A DNA stretch of 64,000 nucleotides, taken from positions 62,001 to 126,000 of the forward strand of contig NC_057012.1 in the NCBI RefSeq assembly GCF_000002595.2, in the 5' to 3' direction. Of the stretch, positions 1-11,315 are shown in pieces. The notes beneath the pieces were generated by a model. That model was not told where the DNA came from. It saw only the letters and a list, made by a program, of their open reading frames with translations, and did not search any database. Source of the DNA: Chlamydomonas reinhardtii (lineage: Eukaryota > Chlorophyta > Chlorophyceae > Chlamydomonadales > Chlamydomonadaceae). Position 1 is the stretch's first letter. Each line of letters opens with the position of its first letter. Position numbers and translations under genes: made by a program.

Positions 1-81
<81 letters not shown>
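1..81. repeat. (TG)n microsatellite
   Basis: Pure TG dinucleotide array running into the left edge of the window, ending in a short T/A run. It abuts the R1 repeat. The R1 copies at 1905 and, inverted, at 35003 also abut TG/CA tracts at the same point, so the array belongs to a recurring junction. The cysteine/valine-rich open frames across it are artefacts. Confidence 0.97.
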
Positions 82-83
<2 letters not shown>

Positions 84-84
<1 letters not shown>

Positions 85-227
85 AAAAAACGAAACGAAA
101 GCCCGCCCAATGACGCGACGGAGTTACTTACCGATACCCACCATTTTACCGAGCGTCGCGTGACTGTCGTGACCCAGGTAGTCATACCTACCCGCGATAA
201 GCCTGGAACCCCACGGGCGCGCGACCA
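84..227 (+). repeat. Repeat family R1, part a (copy 1)
   Basis: About 140 bases beginning GAAACGAAAGCCCGCCC and running to a CCACGGGC motif. The same segment recurs at 1905-2043 (+) and inverted at 34866-35003, with a shorter inverted copy at 33739-33838. Here it is separated from its normal right-hand continuation (R1b) by the insertion at 235-1617. No protein of known family is apparent. Confidence 0.85.
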
Positions 228-234
228 TTCGGCC

Positions 235-1617
235 CGGAGGGATGCAGTACCGCTCGCCCGGCCAAATTCCGGGGGTGTCCCCCGGGCACACATCCTGAGA
301 CGCGAGATATTCTTACCTGGCCCGGCGACATTTTCCAGCCGGCCCGGCCGCCCGGCCGCATCCCTACCTGGCCCGGCCAAATCCCGACATGCCCCGGCCG
401 AATCCCCTACCTGGCCCGGCCAAATCCCTACCTCCCCCCGCGAAATCCCCAGCTGCCCCAGCCAAATCCCCCATCTGGCGCAGCCAAATCCGCACCTGCC
501 CGAGCCAGCTGCCCTACTTGGCTGGGCCCTATTGCTTTGCCTGTCCACGCTGTATGCTCGACCCGGGCCGACGAGCATCTCAGGCGCCGTCACCCGCCCT
601 ATCACCCCTTCCCCTAGGCCTACACCCCTAGTCCTACCACCTTCCCCACCTACAGACACGAGGCATTCTCCATCATATCAGGGCAGGTATCACGGAGGGC
701 ATGAGCACGCATGGTCCCGATCAGCGAGCGAGCGGATGAAGCAGGCGGGGAACTTGATGTGACAGCTCCCTAAGCTTAGTCGCATTCCCACAGTAACTTT
801 TGTTATGGCAGCAGGGTCACGCGTGTTTCCGGGCAGGGTGTTCAGGCGCTTGTCAGGAACTGGCTCACTGCTCAGCCCAATATCTCCGTCGCGGTATTTT
901 AGTGTGCCTCGATGCTAAAGGGGTACAGATGCGGCTTTGTTATCAGAATCTACTTCACGCCAGCGCTTTGGTGCTAGGTGGGGAGGATAAGGAGCCAATG
1001 GCTCCTGGCCGGCACCAACAGCGCTGGAGGTAGCTTAGCCAGCGCTTGCGGCCCAGGCAGCAAACCATGTACACTATATGCATGTTCGCGGCTTCTCCTG
1101 TGCTAAAGCCTACGCAGAAGAAAGGATCGCTTGAAAGCCCCAACATTTGGAAGGCCGCCGTAGAAGTAATGGGGATGAAACAGATATATCTTTATGCGTA
1201 TACATGTACTGAAAGCATCAAGAGGCAGTCTATGGTTAACGGGGATGCGTGGGCTGGCCTGCCACGCTGCGCCCTGCGCCCTGCGCGCACAACCCCGCTA
1301 CCCCGCACTTCCTATCCCGCTTCCCCGGGTGCCGACATCTGCAATATCCCGCTCCCGAGGATGCCCCCAGGCGTCAAATCCCGCTGTGTGGGGTGCCCCC
1401 CGGCGCCGAATCCCGCTGCCTGCGGTGCCCCCCGGCGCCGAATCCCGCTGTCTGCGGTGCCCCCCGGCGCCGAATCCCGCTTCCGCGGGTGACCCCACCC
1501 GAGGTATCCCGCTGTCCCCGCCCGGAATCCCCCTTTGTACTGAAGACAGCGGGATTTCGCCGGGCGAAATCCTGTGCCCGGGGTCGTCGCGAAATCCAGA
1601 GCGCCTGCATCCCTCTG
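235..1617. mobile_element. Non-autonomous TIR DNA transposon, 1383 bp
   Basis: The ends are 13-base inverted repeats with one mismatch: CGGAGGGATGCAG at 235-247, and CAGAGGGATGCAG as the reverse complement of 1605-1617. It is flanked by a 7-base direct repeat TTCGGCC (228-234 and 1618-1624). The neighbouring paralogue of the target at about 2040-2056 reads straight through the site without the insert, so it serves as an empty site. The left interior (about 300-520) repeats a GGCCAAATCCC-like motif, and the right interior (1379-1474) holds three 32-base tandem units. No transposase is visible inside, so it is presumably mobilised in trans. The superfamily is uncertain; the 7-base duplication is unusual (8 would suggest hAT). 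Confidence 0.8.
1379..1474. repeat. 32-bp tandem repeat (three units)
   Basis: Three successive 32-base units starting TCCCGCTG and ending GGCGCCGAA, with a partial fourth unit. They lie inside the right subterminal part of the 1383-bp transposon. Open reading frames cross them on both strands but are only translated repeat. Confidence 0.9.
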
Positions 1618-2700
1618 TTCGGCCTGACCCCGCGATGCACCTGTATGCGTCCATGCTCCGCACCCTGGGCGCGCTAAACAACGTTTACCCAGCACGCCTA
1701 ATTCCCGGATTCCCGCCCGCTGGTCGTAGTCGAGCTCACCTATAGGCAAAATTGGAAACATGGGCATAGGGCGGCAGCGAGGAAGTGTCACAGGCATGTG
1801 AATGGCAACGGCGACAAGAGAGGCGGCGTGCAGCAGACAAGCTAAGTATCACGCGTCCCAAAGCCCGTCCACTAAGTGTGTGTGTATGTGTGTATGTGTG
1901 TGTGTGTTAAGAAACGAAACGAAAGCCCGCCCAATGACGCGACGGAGTTACTTACCGATACCCACCATTTTACCGAGCGTCGCGTGACTGTCGTGACCCA
2001 GGTAGTCATACTTACCCGCGATAAGCCTGGAACCCCACGGGCAACCATTCGGCCTGACCCCGCGATGCACCTGTATGCGTCCATGCTCCGCACCCTGGGC
2101 GCGCTAAACAACGTTTACCCAGCACGCCTAATTCCCGGATTCCCGCCCGCTGGTCGTAGTCGAGCTCACCTATAGGCAAAGGTGGAAGCATGAGCATAGG
2201 GCGGCAGCGAGGAAGTGTCACGGGCATGTGAATGGCAACGGCGATAAGAGAGGCGGCGTGCAGCAGACAAGCTAGGTATCACGCGTCCCAAATCCCGCCC
2301 ACTAAGTACAATAACACTATTGGAAGAGGGCGAGTTAGCGGTGGCACTGCGACTAAACGGGGTCGAGGCTGCATGGGGGACGTGGCGGGCGGCGGTTGCA
2401 GCGTTTCCAGACGCGTGTCAAGCTGGTGTGTGTGCGTGTGACGTGTGTGCGCCGTGGGCTGGCGGGAGCTGGCCTCCCGCTCCCCACTCCACGGCGGCAC
2501 CGAGGCTAGGCACGCTCGCGGCCGCAGTGGCCGCGTCGGCTGTTCGTGACGAGCCCCCCATCCCCCACCCCCCAGAATCCAGTTACCCCCCTGATAGTGA
2601 ACACGCGCCGCGACGTGTCGCGGGTAGTGCCGCGCCGTACGCCTCGGCGACCTGGCCGTACTCCGTGACGAGGTCCGCCGTCCGCCAGAGCCACCAGAGC
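1618..2700 (+). repeat. Repeat family R1, parts b-a-b-c
   Basis: 1618-1877 (R1b) is repeated at 2050-2308, and 1905-2043 repeats R1a, so R1a-R1b is tandemly duplicated here. R1c (2309-2700) completes the unit. The block 1905-2700 recurs in inverted orientation at about 34240-35003 with few differences by eye. A weak open frame in R1c (on the minus strand here; plus strand at 34050-34320) includes a CPRC pair and could be remnant transposon coding sequence, but I cannot name a family. Confidence 0.85.
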
Positions 2701-3800
<1,100 letters not shown>

Positions 3801-3822
3801 TTTGTGGGACACAAGATATTGG

Positions 3823-4254
3823 GACAAGTGTTCCCCGGTCACGGGAAAAGGGGCTGAGCCCCTTCACAGTCTAAGGCCGAACAACCTCATCGCCCGGCTA
3901 TCCTCATCTCCCGGACATGCCGTAGCCGGGGTCGGTTGACTCGGTTCGCAGAGGCACGGCCCGCCATGTGTGTCCAGCCACGTCTCGGGGCCAAGCGCAA
4001 GCACAGCCAGCAATCAACCAAGCAGTAGGACATCCTTTAGCCACAAGCAACAACACTCCTGACTGCTGTGGCCTACAACATACGCTGCTGTGCTATGCTC
4101 GCCAGCAAAGACCGCTAACCAGACACCGACCGGCCTCAACCTGCGCGGCGGCGCCGCTTCTTGGGCGACGCCGCGCTGTCCTCCTCCGCGTGGCCTTGCT
4201 CGCCCCCTCCGCTACGCACATGCGCACCGCAACTGCTGGGCCCAGGGCCGCTAC

Positions 4255-4307
<53 letters not shown>

Positions 4308-4430
4308 GTGGGGCCAGGCCCTCCACCACCGCCGCCACCGCCACCGCGGCGCAGGGCGCAGGCCGCGCTCTAGCTACCAAGCAGCATCTCCATCAGCGCG
4401 TGCCGTCGGAGAAACCCAGCTAGGGCTATT
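3823..4430 (-). mobile_element. Fanzor element 3' remnant (a)
   Basis: On the minus strand, from about 4430 down, the sequence reads HALMEMLLGS, then an alanine/glutamine-rich linker from a CTG trinucleotide run (4255-4305), then the basic tail KKRRRRAG. This is the order seen after the RuvC-III motif in the Fanzor copies at 28.5-30.2 and 38.6-39.5 kb. The last ~100 bases match the terminus of those copies and stop at the same base (3823, GACAAGTGTTCCCC). Catalytic exons are missing. Confidence 0.75.
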
Positions 4431-5401
4431 ACAGAGTACGTATACGTAGTGGGGGAACGGGGTGAGGCACGCATACGTAGTGGGGGGAAGGGGCTAGGTA
4501 CGTGTACGTACATGGGCAGTTACGCTGTGCAAGGAACAAGTCGGGACATCCATGGGCATCCCAAGAGATGCCGAGCCGGGATGATGGGCACCAGCGCACG
4601 GTTCCACCCTGGACTCTGACTCGACAACCCGTGCGCAACATCCCAACATCGCGACATCTGTGGATTTGGCCCTGATCCCAGCATTCAGCAGCAATTGCGA
4701 GGACAGGCATGAGCACACGGCTGGTCGAACGTTGGAGCAAATGTGGCTGCTGCAGGCTGCTGTAGGGAGAAGGCAGCAAGTGCACGGCCGTGCAATGAGA
4801 GGACAGGGGCCAGAGGCCAGTCTCCATGGGGCTTGATATCAGGTACATATAACATCGTCACATGTTTGGTAGGGTAACCTGGGAGCGCACCTTTGGGGGT
4901 GGCATGCTTGAGTGGCATGGGGTATTGACCGCGATTGTCGCTCATTTAACGATATTGGGGGCCCTGAGCAGGTCCAGATTATGTGTAGCTTCATGTACTT
5001 CTGGCTCAATTCCATCTGTGGCTGCTGACAGCACTTGCTTGTCTCTGTGCCGGAGCGTCCCGAGGCAGCCCGTTTCAGCCTTAAAGGGCAGCCCATTTCG
5101 CCGTAGCTTTTAAGAAGTGAAGCCATTATGCTGCTATCGAAAAGGCAAGGCGAACGTGAATTGCGGGCCTGGTTCTTGCGGGCGGCTCTCAGCCGTGCGA
5201 TCTGCAAAACGTCAATGGTTTTCACTTTGGTCTGCAGATTAACGCAAGCTCCAAGACGATACTACGATGTATCGCAGCAGCTGGTGGGTTCCTGGTCGAC
5301 TCGCAAAACTGCTGCAAGCCAATGCTTTGATCGCGCAATTGCTCTTCGCATGCGGCAATTCTTGCCATGAACGCTATGACATTTATGGCTTGTGTATGCA
5401 G
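4431..5401. other. Intergenic, no gene recognised
   Basis: 4434-4515 holds a small imperfect duplication built on TACGTA and GGGGG motifs. The rest is less GC-rich than its neighbours and shows no conserved coding block on either strand. It presumably contains the promoter and 5' UTR of the OPR gene that follows. Confidence 0.5.
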
Positions 5402-8400
5402 ATGGCAAGGCCGGTGCTCAGGGGACACCGCCATGCCACACACACTGCCCCCACTCGGGATTCTGTGCTTGCCCACGCCTATGACGACGACGATGTAAGT
5501 GCGAGCTGCTGCCGCCTGCCCAGTCAGCACGCATGCTGTAGCAGCATGGAAATGACGTCACTGCATATGCTGGTCGCAGGACTACGGGCGGGGCGGCCGC
5601 GGCGGGCGCTCCAAGCAGACCAACCAGAAGCGCCAGAAGGGGCGCGGCCGTCGCGGCGACGAGTGAGTCGGGCTGTCCTTTGCCCCTTTCCACAAAACTG
5701 CCTGACCTGCCTCGCGCTCCTCCGCCCCGATCACGCTGTCACCTGTCCCGACCTCCTCCGGCCCCTCCCCACCCGCACCCAATAACGGTATCCTGCAGAG
5801 GCGAGGACGATGAGTGGGCCAACGCCTCGCTGCTCGAGGGCGAGGGCGCGGAGCAGTCCGAGGAGGTGGTCATCCCAGGCATGACCTCAGCCGCACCCGC
5901 AGCGGAGCCCAGCAGCAGTGGCAGTAGCAGTGGCGGCTGGCAGCAGCAAAACAACAACACCGGCCAGCATGGGGGGCGTGGTGGCGGTGGCGGCGGCAGG
6001 TGTGTTGTGGCCATGGTATGTTAACGACTACGGCGAGGAAGGGCTACAGCATGTGAGATTAAGCAGACTGGAGAATGGGACGATGCCTACGTATGATGCG
6101 GTACCAGCAGTACCTCGCGTTTACGGCGTTGGTTTCATACATGTGCAGGCGGGGCGGCCGGGGCGGATACGGCGAGCGGCGCTGGGATGGTGGTGAGGCG
6201 CGACAGAGCGGCGCCAGAGCTGGAGCGGAGGGCGGCACGGAGGAGGGCGGCGCTGGGGCGCCTCGCGGCCAGTACCAGTCCCAGTACCGCGGCGGCGGCT
6301 ATGGCTACGGCGGCCGGGGTGGTGGCTATGGAGGCCGGGGCCGGGGCGGCGGCCGTTACGGCGGTGCGGAGGCCGTCACTGGCGCTGGCACGGCCGCGGG
6401 GGGTGGCGCCGGCGCTGGCGGCGAGGAGCGGCGCACGTACAGGGGTAAGAGTGGGCTGGTGCTGGCGTATGGCCTTAGTTGGAGAGCTATGAAGATTCTT
6501 GCCAGCGTGAATGCCGATTGCTCACCCCATCCGTACGGCTCGTTGACCCCAACCGCAGTACCATGCCTCTCCCTGACCGCCCGACCTCGCCTACCCGCTG
6601 CACTGCAGGCCCGCGTGAGGCTCTGAGTGCGGACGAGGTGGCGCAGCGTTACGCCAACAACGAGGCCGTGCGCACTGCGGCTGACTGGCGGGCTCTGGCT
6701 GCGGTGCTGGCGGAGCGCGGCGGCAGCCTGGACGGCGAGAACATCTCCAACATGATGTTCAGGGTGAGGTGTTGGGGTTGGCCACCTGTCTCTGCACCGT
6801 GTACGAGGTGACCTTGCTGCCTACTTGCCCTCGCTCGGTCGCACTCGCCGCGGCGCCGTCCCACCTCCCACTCTGCCAACCTGGCCCCTCCCCGCATACC
6901 CACTGCCGCGGCAGGTGGCTCGCGAGGGCAAGCCGCCCGCATCCGACGCCGCCGAGTTTGAGGCGCTGGTGGCGGCGCTGTACGGCTGGGTGGCGGCGCT
7001 GGCTCCCTCGCTACGGCCCAAGCAGGTGGCCACGTGCCTGTACGCGGTGGGGCGGCTGGAGCTGTTCAACGCCGAGCTGGTGGAGGCGCTGGCGGCCAGG
7101 TCGCTGGCGGTAAGAGGGGAGACAGGCTTGCGAGGGGTGGTTGTGGTTTAGGTTGGCGCGCGAGGGGCAGCTTCTACCCTTTCCAAAGGAAACAGGAGAC
7201 GCTAGGATGCAGCCCATAGTAGGTGGAAAGCCGTTACGGGGAGGGGCAGGCGGGGGAGGCGTTGCGAGGGAGGGCCAGGCTGTTGACGCATGCCGGTGAC
7301 ATATCGGCCCTGGCTGCAACCTGTCATCCAGCACAAACCAATCCACCCAATCCCCCACCCGTTCCTGCGCTGCAGCTAATGGGCAACTTCAACTCGTGGG
7401 AGTGGTCCAACATGGTGTGGGCCTTCAGCCGCATGAGCTGGTCGCCCGGGGAGGCCTGGCTGGGACAGTTCGTGTTCTGGTGGGTTGGCGGGTGCGGGTG
7501 GGGTGGCGGGGACAAGGGTGGGAGATGAGCACCGAAACATGAAGCAGAGAGGGCGCAAGGGACCGGGAACGGGGGGGGGGTGTATGCCGTAGCCCCACGC
7601 ATGGGTTCACTAGTGCCAGGGGACGGACGTCCGGAGTGGTTGTCAGGCTGAGGCAATGCAAGGGGCACGGTAAAGGAGCTCGGGACTGGAAGGCTACTCG
7701 GTGGCCTGACAATGTACGTCGGCTTGGTACTAGGTGCTCAGCGCGGTCGCCACATCCTTTCCCTCACCGCCGCCTGTGCACTTCTGCTTTCCCCTTCCGC
7801 CTCCACAGGTCTGAGAAGCGGCTGGGCGGCTTCAAGCCCGTGGAGCTGTCCAACACAGTCAGCTCACTGGCGCGACTGGGGTACGTGCCGCCCGCCGCCT
7901 GGCTGGAGGCATTCGCGGCAGCAGTGGCCAAGCAGGTGCGGGGTGTGTGTGTGCAAATACCAGCCCAAACTAAAGCGAACCACGCCACACTAGCGAGAGC
8001 AGGCAGAGGCGTCAGTTGCAACCAGTAACACTTATGGGAGGGGGCCGAGGCGTCGTGGAGCAGCAAGGCGAGCGGCGCCGGCGATAAATGTTGTCACCCG
8101 GGCCCGGTGGCGCGCACAACAGCACAGAACAGGCACGCGGAGACGACAAACAAAACTGACGACTTACCTGGCGACCAGGAAAGCAGCCCCGACGCCAGGC
8201 AGGGAGCGTCGGGCCAGAAGCGCGACATGTGGTAAAGGGGAAAGGCAAAGTCCGAAAGGACAGGGCACAGTGAAAGGGCCGAGGCGCGTCGGCGGTAGGG
8301 ATAACACAGACAAGACTACACACAAGCCCAGGCGGCGAAAGAGGCAGAGTGGGCGCAAGGCAGGGGTTCAGGGCAAGGGGCACACGGCATGTGGGCGGTT

Positions 8401-9954
8401 AGTGGAAGTGGAGGGCAAGCGCGGGGCAGTTAGGCAGCAGGCACAGGCAGGCGACAAGGCAGCTTGTCAGGGTTGTCAGGGGTACTCACGAGGTGGTGGT
8501 GGGTGGGGGATTAAGTCTTGCTAAGGGGAGAGTGCGAGAGCCGGGGGCACGCGGTGAGGATGTGGCATGGCGAGGCTTTACGTTGGCAGACCATTCCTCG
8601 CTGCTCGCTGAGGGCGCGAAGCAGGCCTTGACCCCGCCAGCCCCCCAACGGCGTTCCATCCCATGCCTGATGCCTCACGTAACCACACGTGGGAACACAT
8701 TGTTGGGCTCGTGCACGTAACCCGCCCCTCCTTCCTTCCCCACCTGCTCTATTGCATTGGGTTCGGTTTAGTTTGGGCTGGAATCTACCACCCCTCCCCC
8801 CCTAGTGCATCCTGTACCGCTTTTCCAAACATCCTTACCCCCCCCCTCCCTCCCGCCCGCAGGCTCCCGAGTTCAGCACTCTGGAGACTGTGAACACGCT
8901 GTTTGGCCTGGCCAGCCTGGGCTACAGCGGCGGAGCGGACCCGGGCGCATGGCTGCAGCCGCTGCTGCTGGGGAGCAAGGCGCCCGCCACTGCCTACGGG
9001 TCCGGCGGCGGCGGCCGGCTGGGCAGCGGCGGCTCGGCTCTGGGCGCGGTGGAGTCCATGCGTGTGGCTGACCTGACCCGCACCACCTGGGCCCTGACGC
9101 AGTTCGACTGGCGGCCCTCTGAGGAGTGGCTGGCCGCCGCCACCAAGGCCTTCACGGGCCAGCTCCGCTACTGTCTGCCCTCCGACCTGGCCACCATCTC
9201 CTACTCCCTGGCCTACCTGCGCGCCAGCCCACCGCCCGACGCGCTGCGGCTGCTGGCCGCGCAGCTGAGTCGTGCCTGGGGGCAGCTGTCAGGCGACGAG
9301 CTGGCCAACGTGGCCATGAGCCTGGCGCTGTGGCAGTACAGGCCGCCCAGCGACAGGTGGGGGCACTTTGGCGGGAGCGTGTTCAGGGTAGCTGCACCTA
9401 GCCACTAGGTCTTGTATAACGTGTGCTTGTTGTTGACTGCCCTCATCCCTGACCCTTCTGACCCCCTGTGACCGCTCCTGCCGCTCCCGCCCCTCCTGCC
9501 CCCCCTGTCCCTGCAGGTGGCTGGACGAGCTGGTCCTAGCCTGCCGCGACAAGCTGTCCAGCGGCGGCTGCTCACCTGACGGCCTGAGCAAGGTGGTGTC
9601 GGCACTGCCGCTGCTGGGGCAGGGCTACCGGCTGGGGCAGGTGGTGGCGCAGGCGCAGGTGAGCGGCTTGGGCGGGCGTTGTGGGGGCACGGGTTTAGAC
9701 ACGGGCTCGTATGCTGTTCTCTCCAGGCCAGGACTGCCGTTCTCGAACACCGTACACGCGGTCCTAGTGCGCGTACTGACGTGCCATGGCCCTCGGATCT
9801 GCTGCCTCCTGCCTCCCAACCTCCCGCCGGCCTGCAGGCGCTGCTGGACGGCGCTGCCGCCGCGGCCCCGGCTGGCTCGGGCGAGGAGGCGTCTCCTGAG
9901 GCGGATGCGGCCAGTGGCGCGGACACAGACACCACAGCCATGTCAGAGGCCTGA
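5402..9954 (+). CDS. OPR-like RNA-binding protein with RGG-rich N-terminal region
   Basis: Eleven exons fit frame and splice consensus: 5402-5494, 5580-5662, 5799-5999, 6149-6444, 6609-6763, 6915-7109, 7376-7479, 7809-7935, 8863-9356, 9517-9658 and 9838-9954. They sum to 2007 nt, or 668 residues. Residues 1-31 are basic and could be an organelle transit peptide. About 32-225 is glycine/arginine-rich (RGG, GGYG) with a short acidic insert. From about 226 to 640, helical repeats carry the degenerate pattern W.. F, PxELSNTVSSLARLGY, PPxxWL, typical of algal octotricopeptide/TBC2-like proteins that bind chloroplast or mitochondrial transcripts. The repeats are looser than canonical OPRs and I cannot place a C-terminal RAP domain. 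The intron 7936-8862 is long (927 bases) and shows no feature I recognise. The start is chosen at the first Met before a clean GTAAGT donor; an ATG at 5396 is an alternative. Target transcript unknown. Confidence 0.8.
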
Positions 9955-10429
9955 GGCGCCGGGCCGCTGCACGCAAGCAGTGCTAGGCGTGTCGATGTCG
10001 GCAGTGCCTAGCCTGGATCCCGCGTAGGCGGCTTTTGAGGGTGTCGCACCAGAGGCGTTGACAAGCGAGTAGCTGCATCAGTGGGATAAGCGGAAGCTGG
10101 TGACCATCTTAATGCTGGACAAAAAGTCCATAAGAGATGCCCGCCTGAACTGCTTCTGAGAGTGGGCCGCGGCAGGGGTTGCCGGACAGGGAGGGCCTGC
10201 ACGGAGCTGGTGTATGCGTGCCAACAGACGCCACTGTCCTGGGCCGTGCAGACACGATATTCGGAGTCACATCATCAGGATACTGATGTCATTGCGGTAG
10301 CTGGCGCTGGAAGACGACGAGGGCTAAGTCCCCTCTTCTCTGTCCTGAACAGCAAGTCCAATCTTTGCTCGCAGACCGCGGTGTGTCGGTGTGGTCACGG
10401 GTGTGGTGCTGTCGCCTGGCCGGGCGCCC
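9955..10429. other. 3' flank of the OPR gene
   Basis: No coding block recognised. It probably holds the 3' UTR of the upstream gene. Confidence 0.4.
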
Positions 10430-10690
10430 GGAGCGTGAGGAATGCGCATCAGCAAACTTCTCGCCAGCCAGCAACTCGTCGGTACAGTAAATGCGGCGTC
10501 TGACCAGCCGCGCAGCCCTGCCCTGCCGTTGCAAATTGTTTGCCATCTTCTGGGGTCAGGGGTGCATTCTCCAGCCAGCCAGCAACTTGTCGGTACAGTA
10601 ACTCCGGCGTTCGACCAGCCGCACACTCCTGCCCTGCCTGTTTGCCATCTGCTGGGGCCTGGGGATCAGCTGCAACCTACGGGACTCCAC
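10430..10690. repeat. Repeat family R2 (two tandem units)
   Basis: Two imperfect ~110-base units beginning near AGCCAGCAAC and sharing GTCGGTACAGTAA, CGACCAGCCG and TGTTTGCCATCT. The GTTTGCCAT to GACTCCACCAACCTGCC part recurs at 26995-27130 and 57540-57660. Nature unknown; no transposase or reverse transcriptase is attached. Confidence 0.7.
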
Positions 10691-10754
10691 CAACCTGCCT
10701 TGACAGTGTCCCGTCGCAGCCTTCAAACACGCAAAAATGGACCACAAAATGTAA

Positions 10755-11030
10755 GTTTATGAATGCGGATGTTACAGAGGCGACAGTCCCAGCACCCGAA
10801 GACGCCGAGCCATCACATGCTATCAGGGCCCAACTTGACTCCACCAACCCCGACTTTGCTGCAAACCCTCCCGCGGACAAAGTCCGTGTGACTCCGCGCA
10901 CCGTGAGTCCTAGCCAAGCCTCAACCCGCCAGAGCCCCACCGCTGTGCCTCAACGCCACAAGCCTAGGCACAGAAGTGCCGGGAAACGTCTAGGCCGCAG
11001 GACACACGCACAGCGCACACACTAACCAGG
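10755..11030 (-). repeat. Inverted copy of the LINE B 3' flank
   Basis: The sequence is the reverse complement of about 46780-47045, which lies just after the diverged LINE B. Translated in one frame the two copies are almost identical (NADVTE, EDAEPSHAIR, NPDFAANPP and so on), but this is conservation of a repeat, not evidence of a protein. Confidence 0.75.
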
Positions 11031-11315
11031 GCGCAAGCGTCCAGGTACTAGAAGTTTATGGTCGAGGACTGTAGCTGCATACCCCACCATCTGGCACGCC
11101 TGCCCCCCATCTTCCACGGACTGCCCCGCGTGTCTTCCACGTATCACCGAACCGCGCGACCCCCCCATTGACGTTGCTTTGCATGCACTACACGCGACGT
11201 GAGACTTGCGCAAGAACTGGCAGTTGGCTGCCTGCATCCCTCGGATTGTGAAGATATTGTCTACAGCATTACACAGAAGTCTACAATATTAGACATGCTG
11301 TAATATTATGAGAAA

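Noticed and set aside
4090-4380. Poly-alanine, poly-leucine and poly-cysteine open frames
   Set aside because: They are translations of one CTG trinucleotide run inside a decayed Fanzor tail.
9405-9941. 178-codon minus-strand open frame
   Set aside because: Lies antisense to the last exons of the OPR gene and follows their GC-rich codon pattern; no family match.
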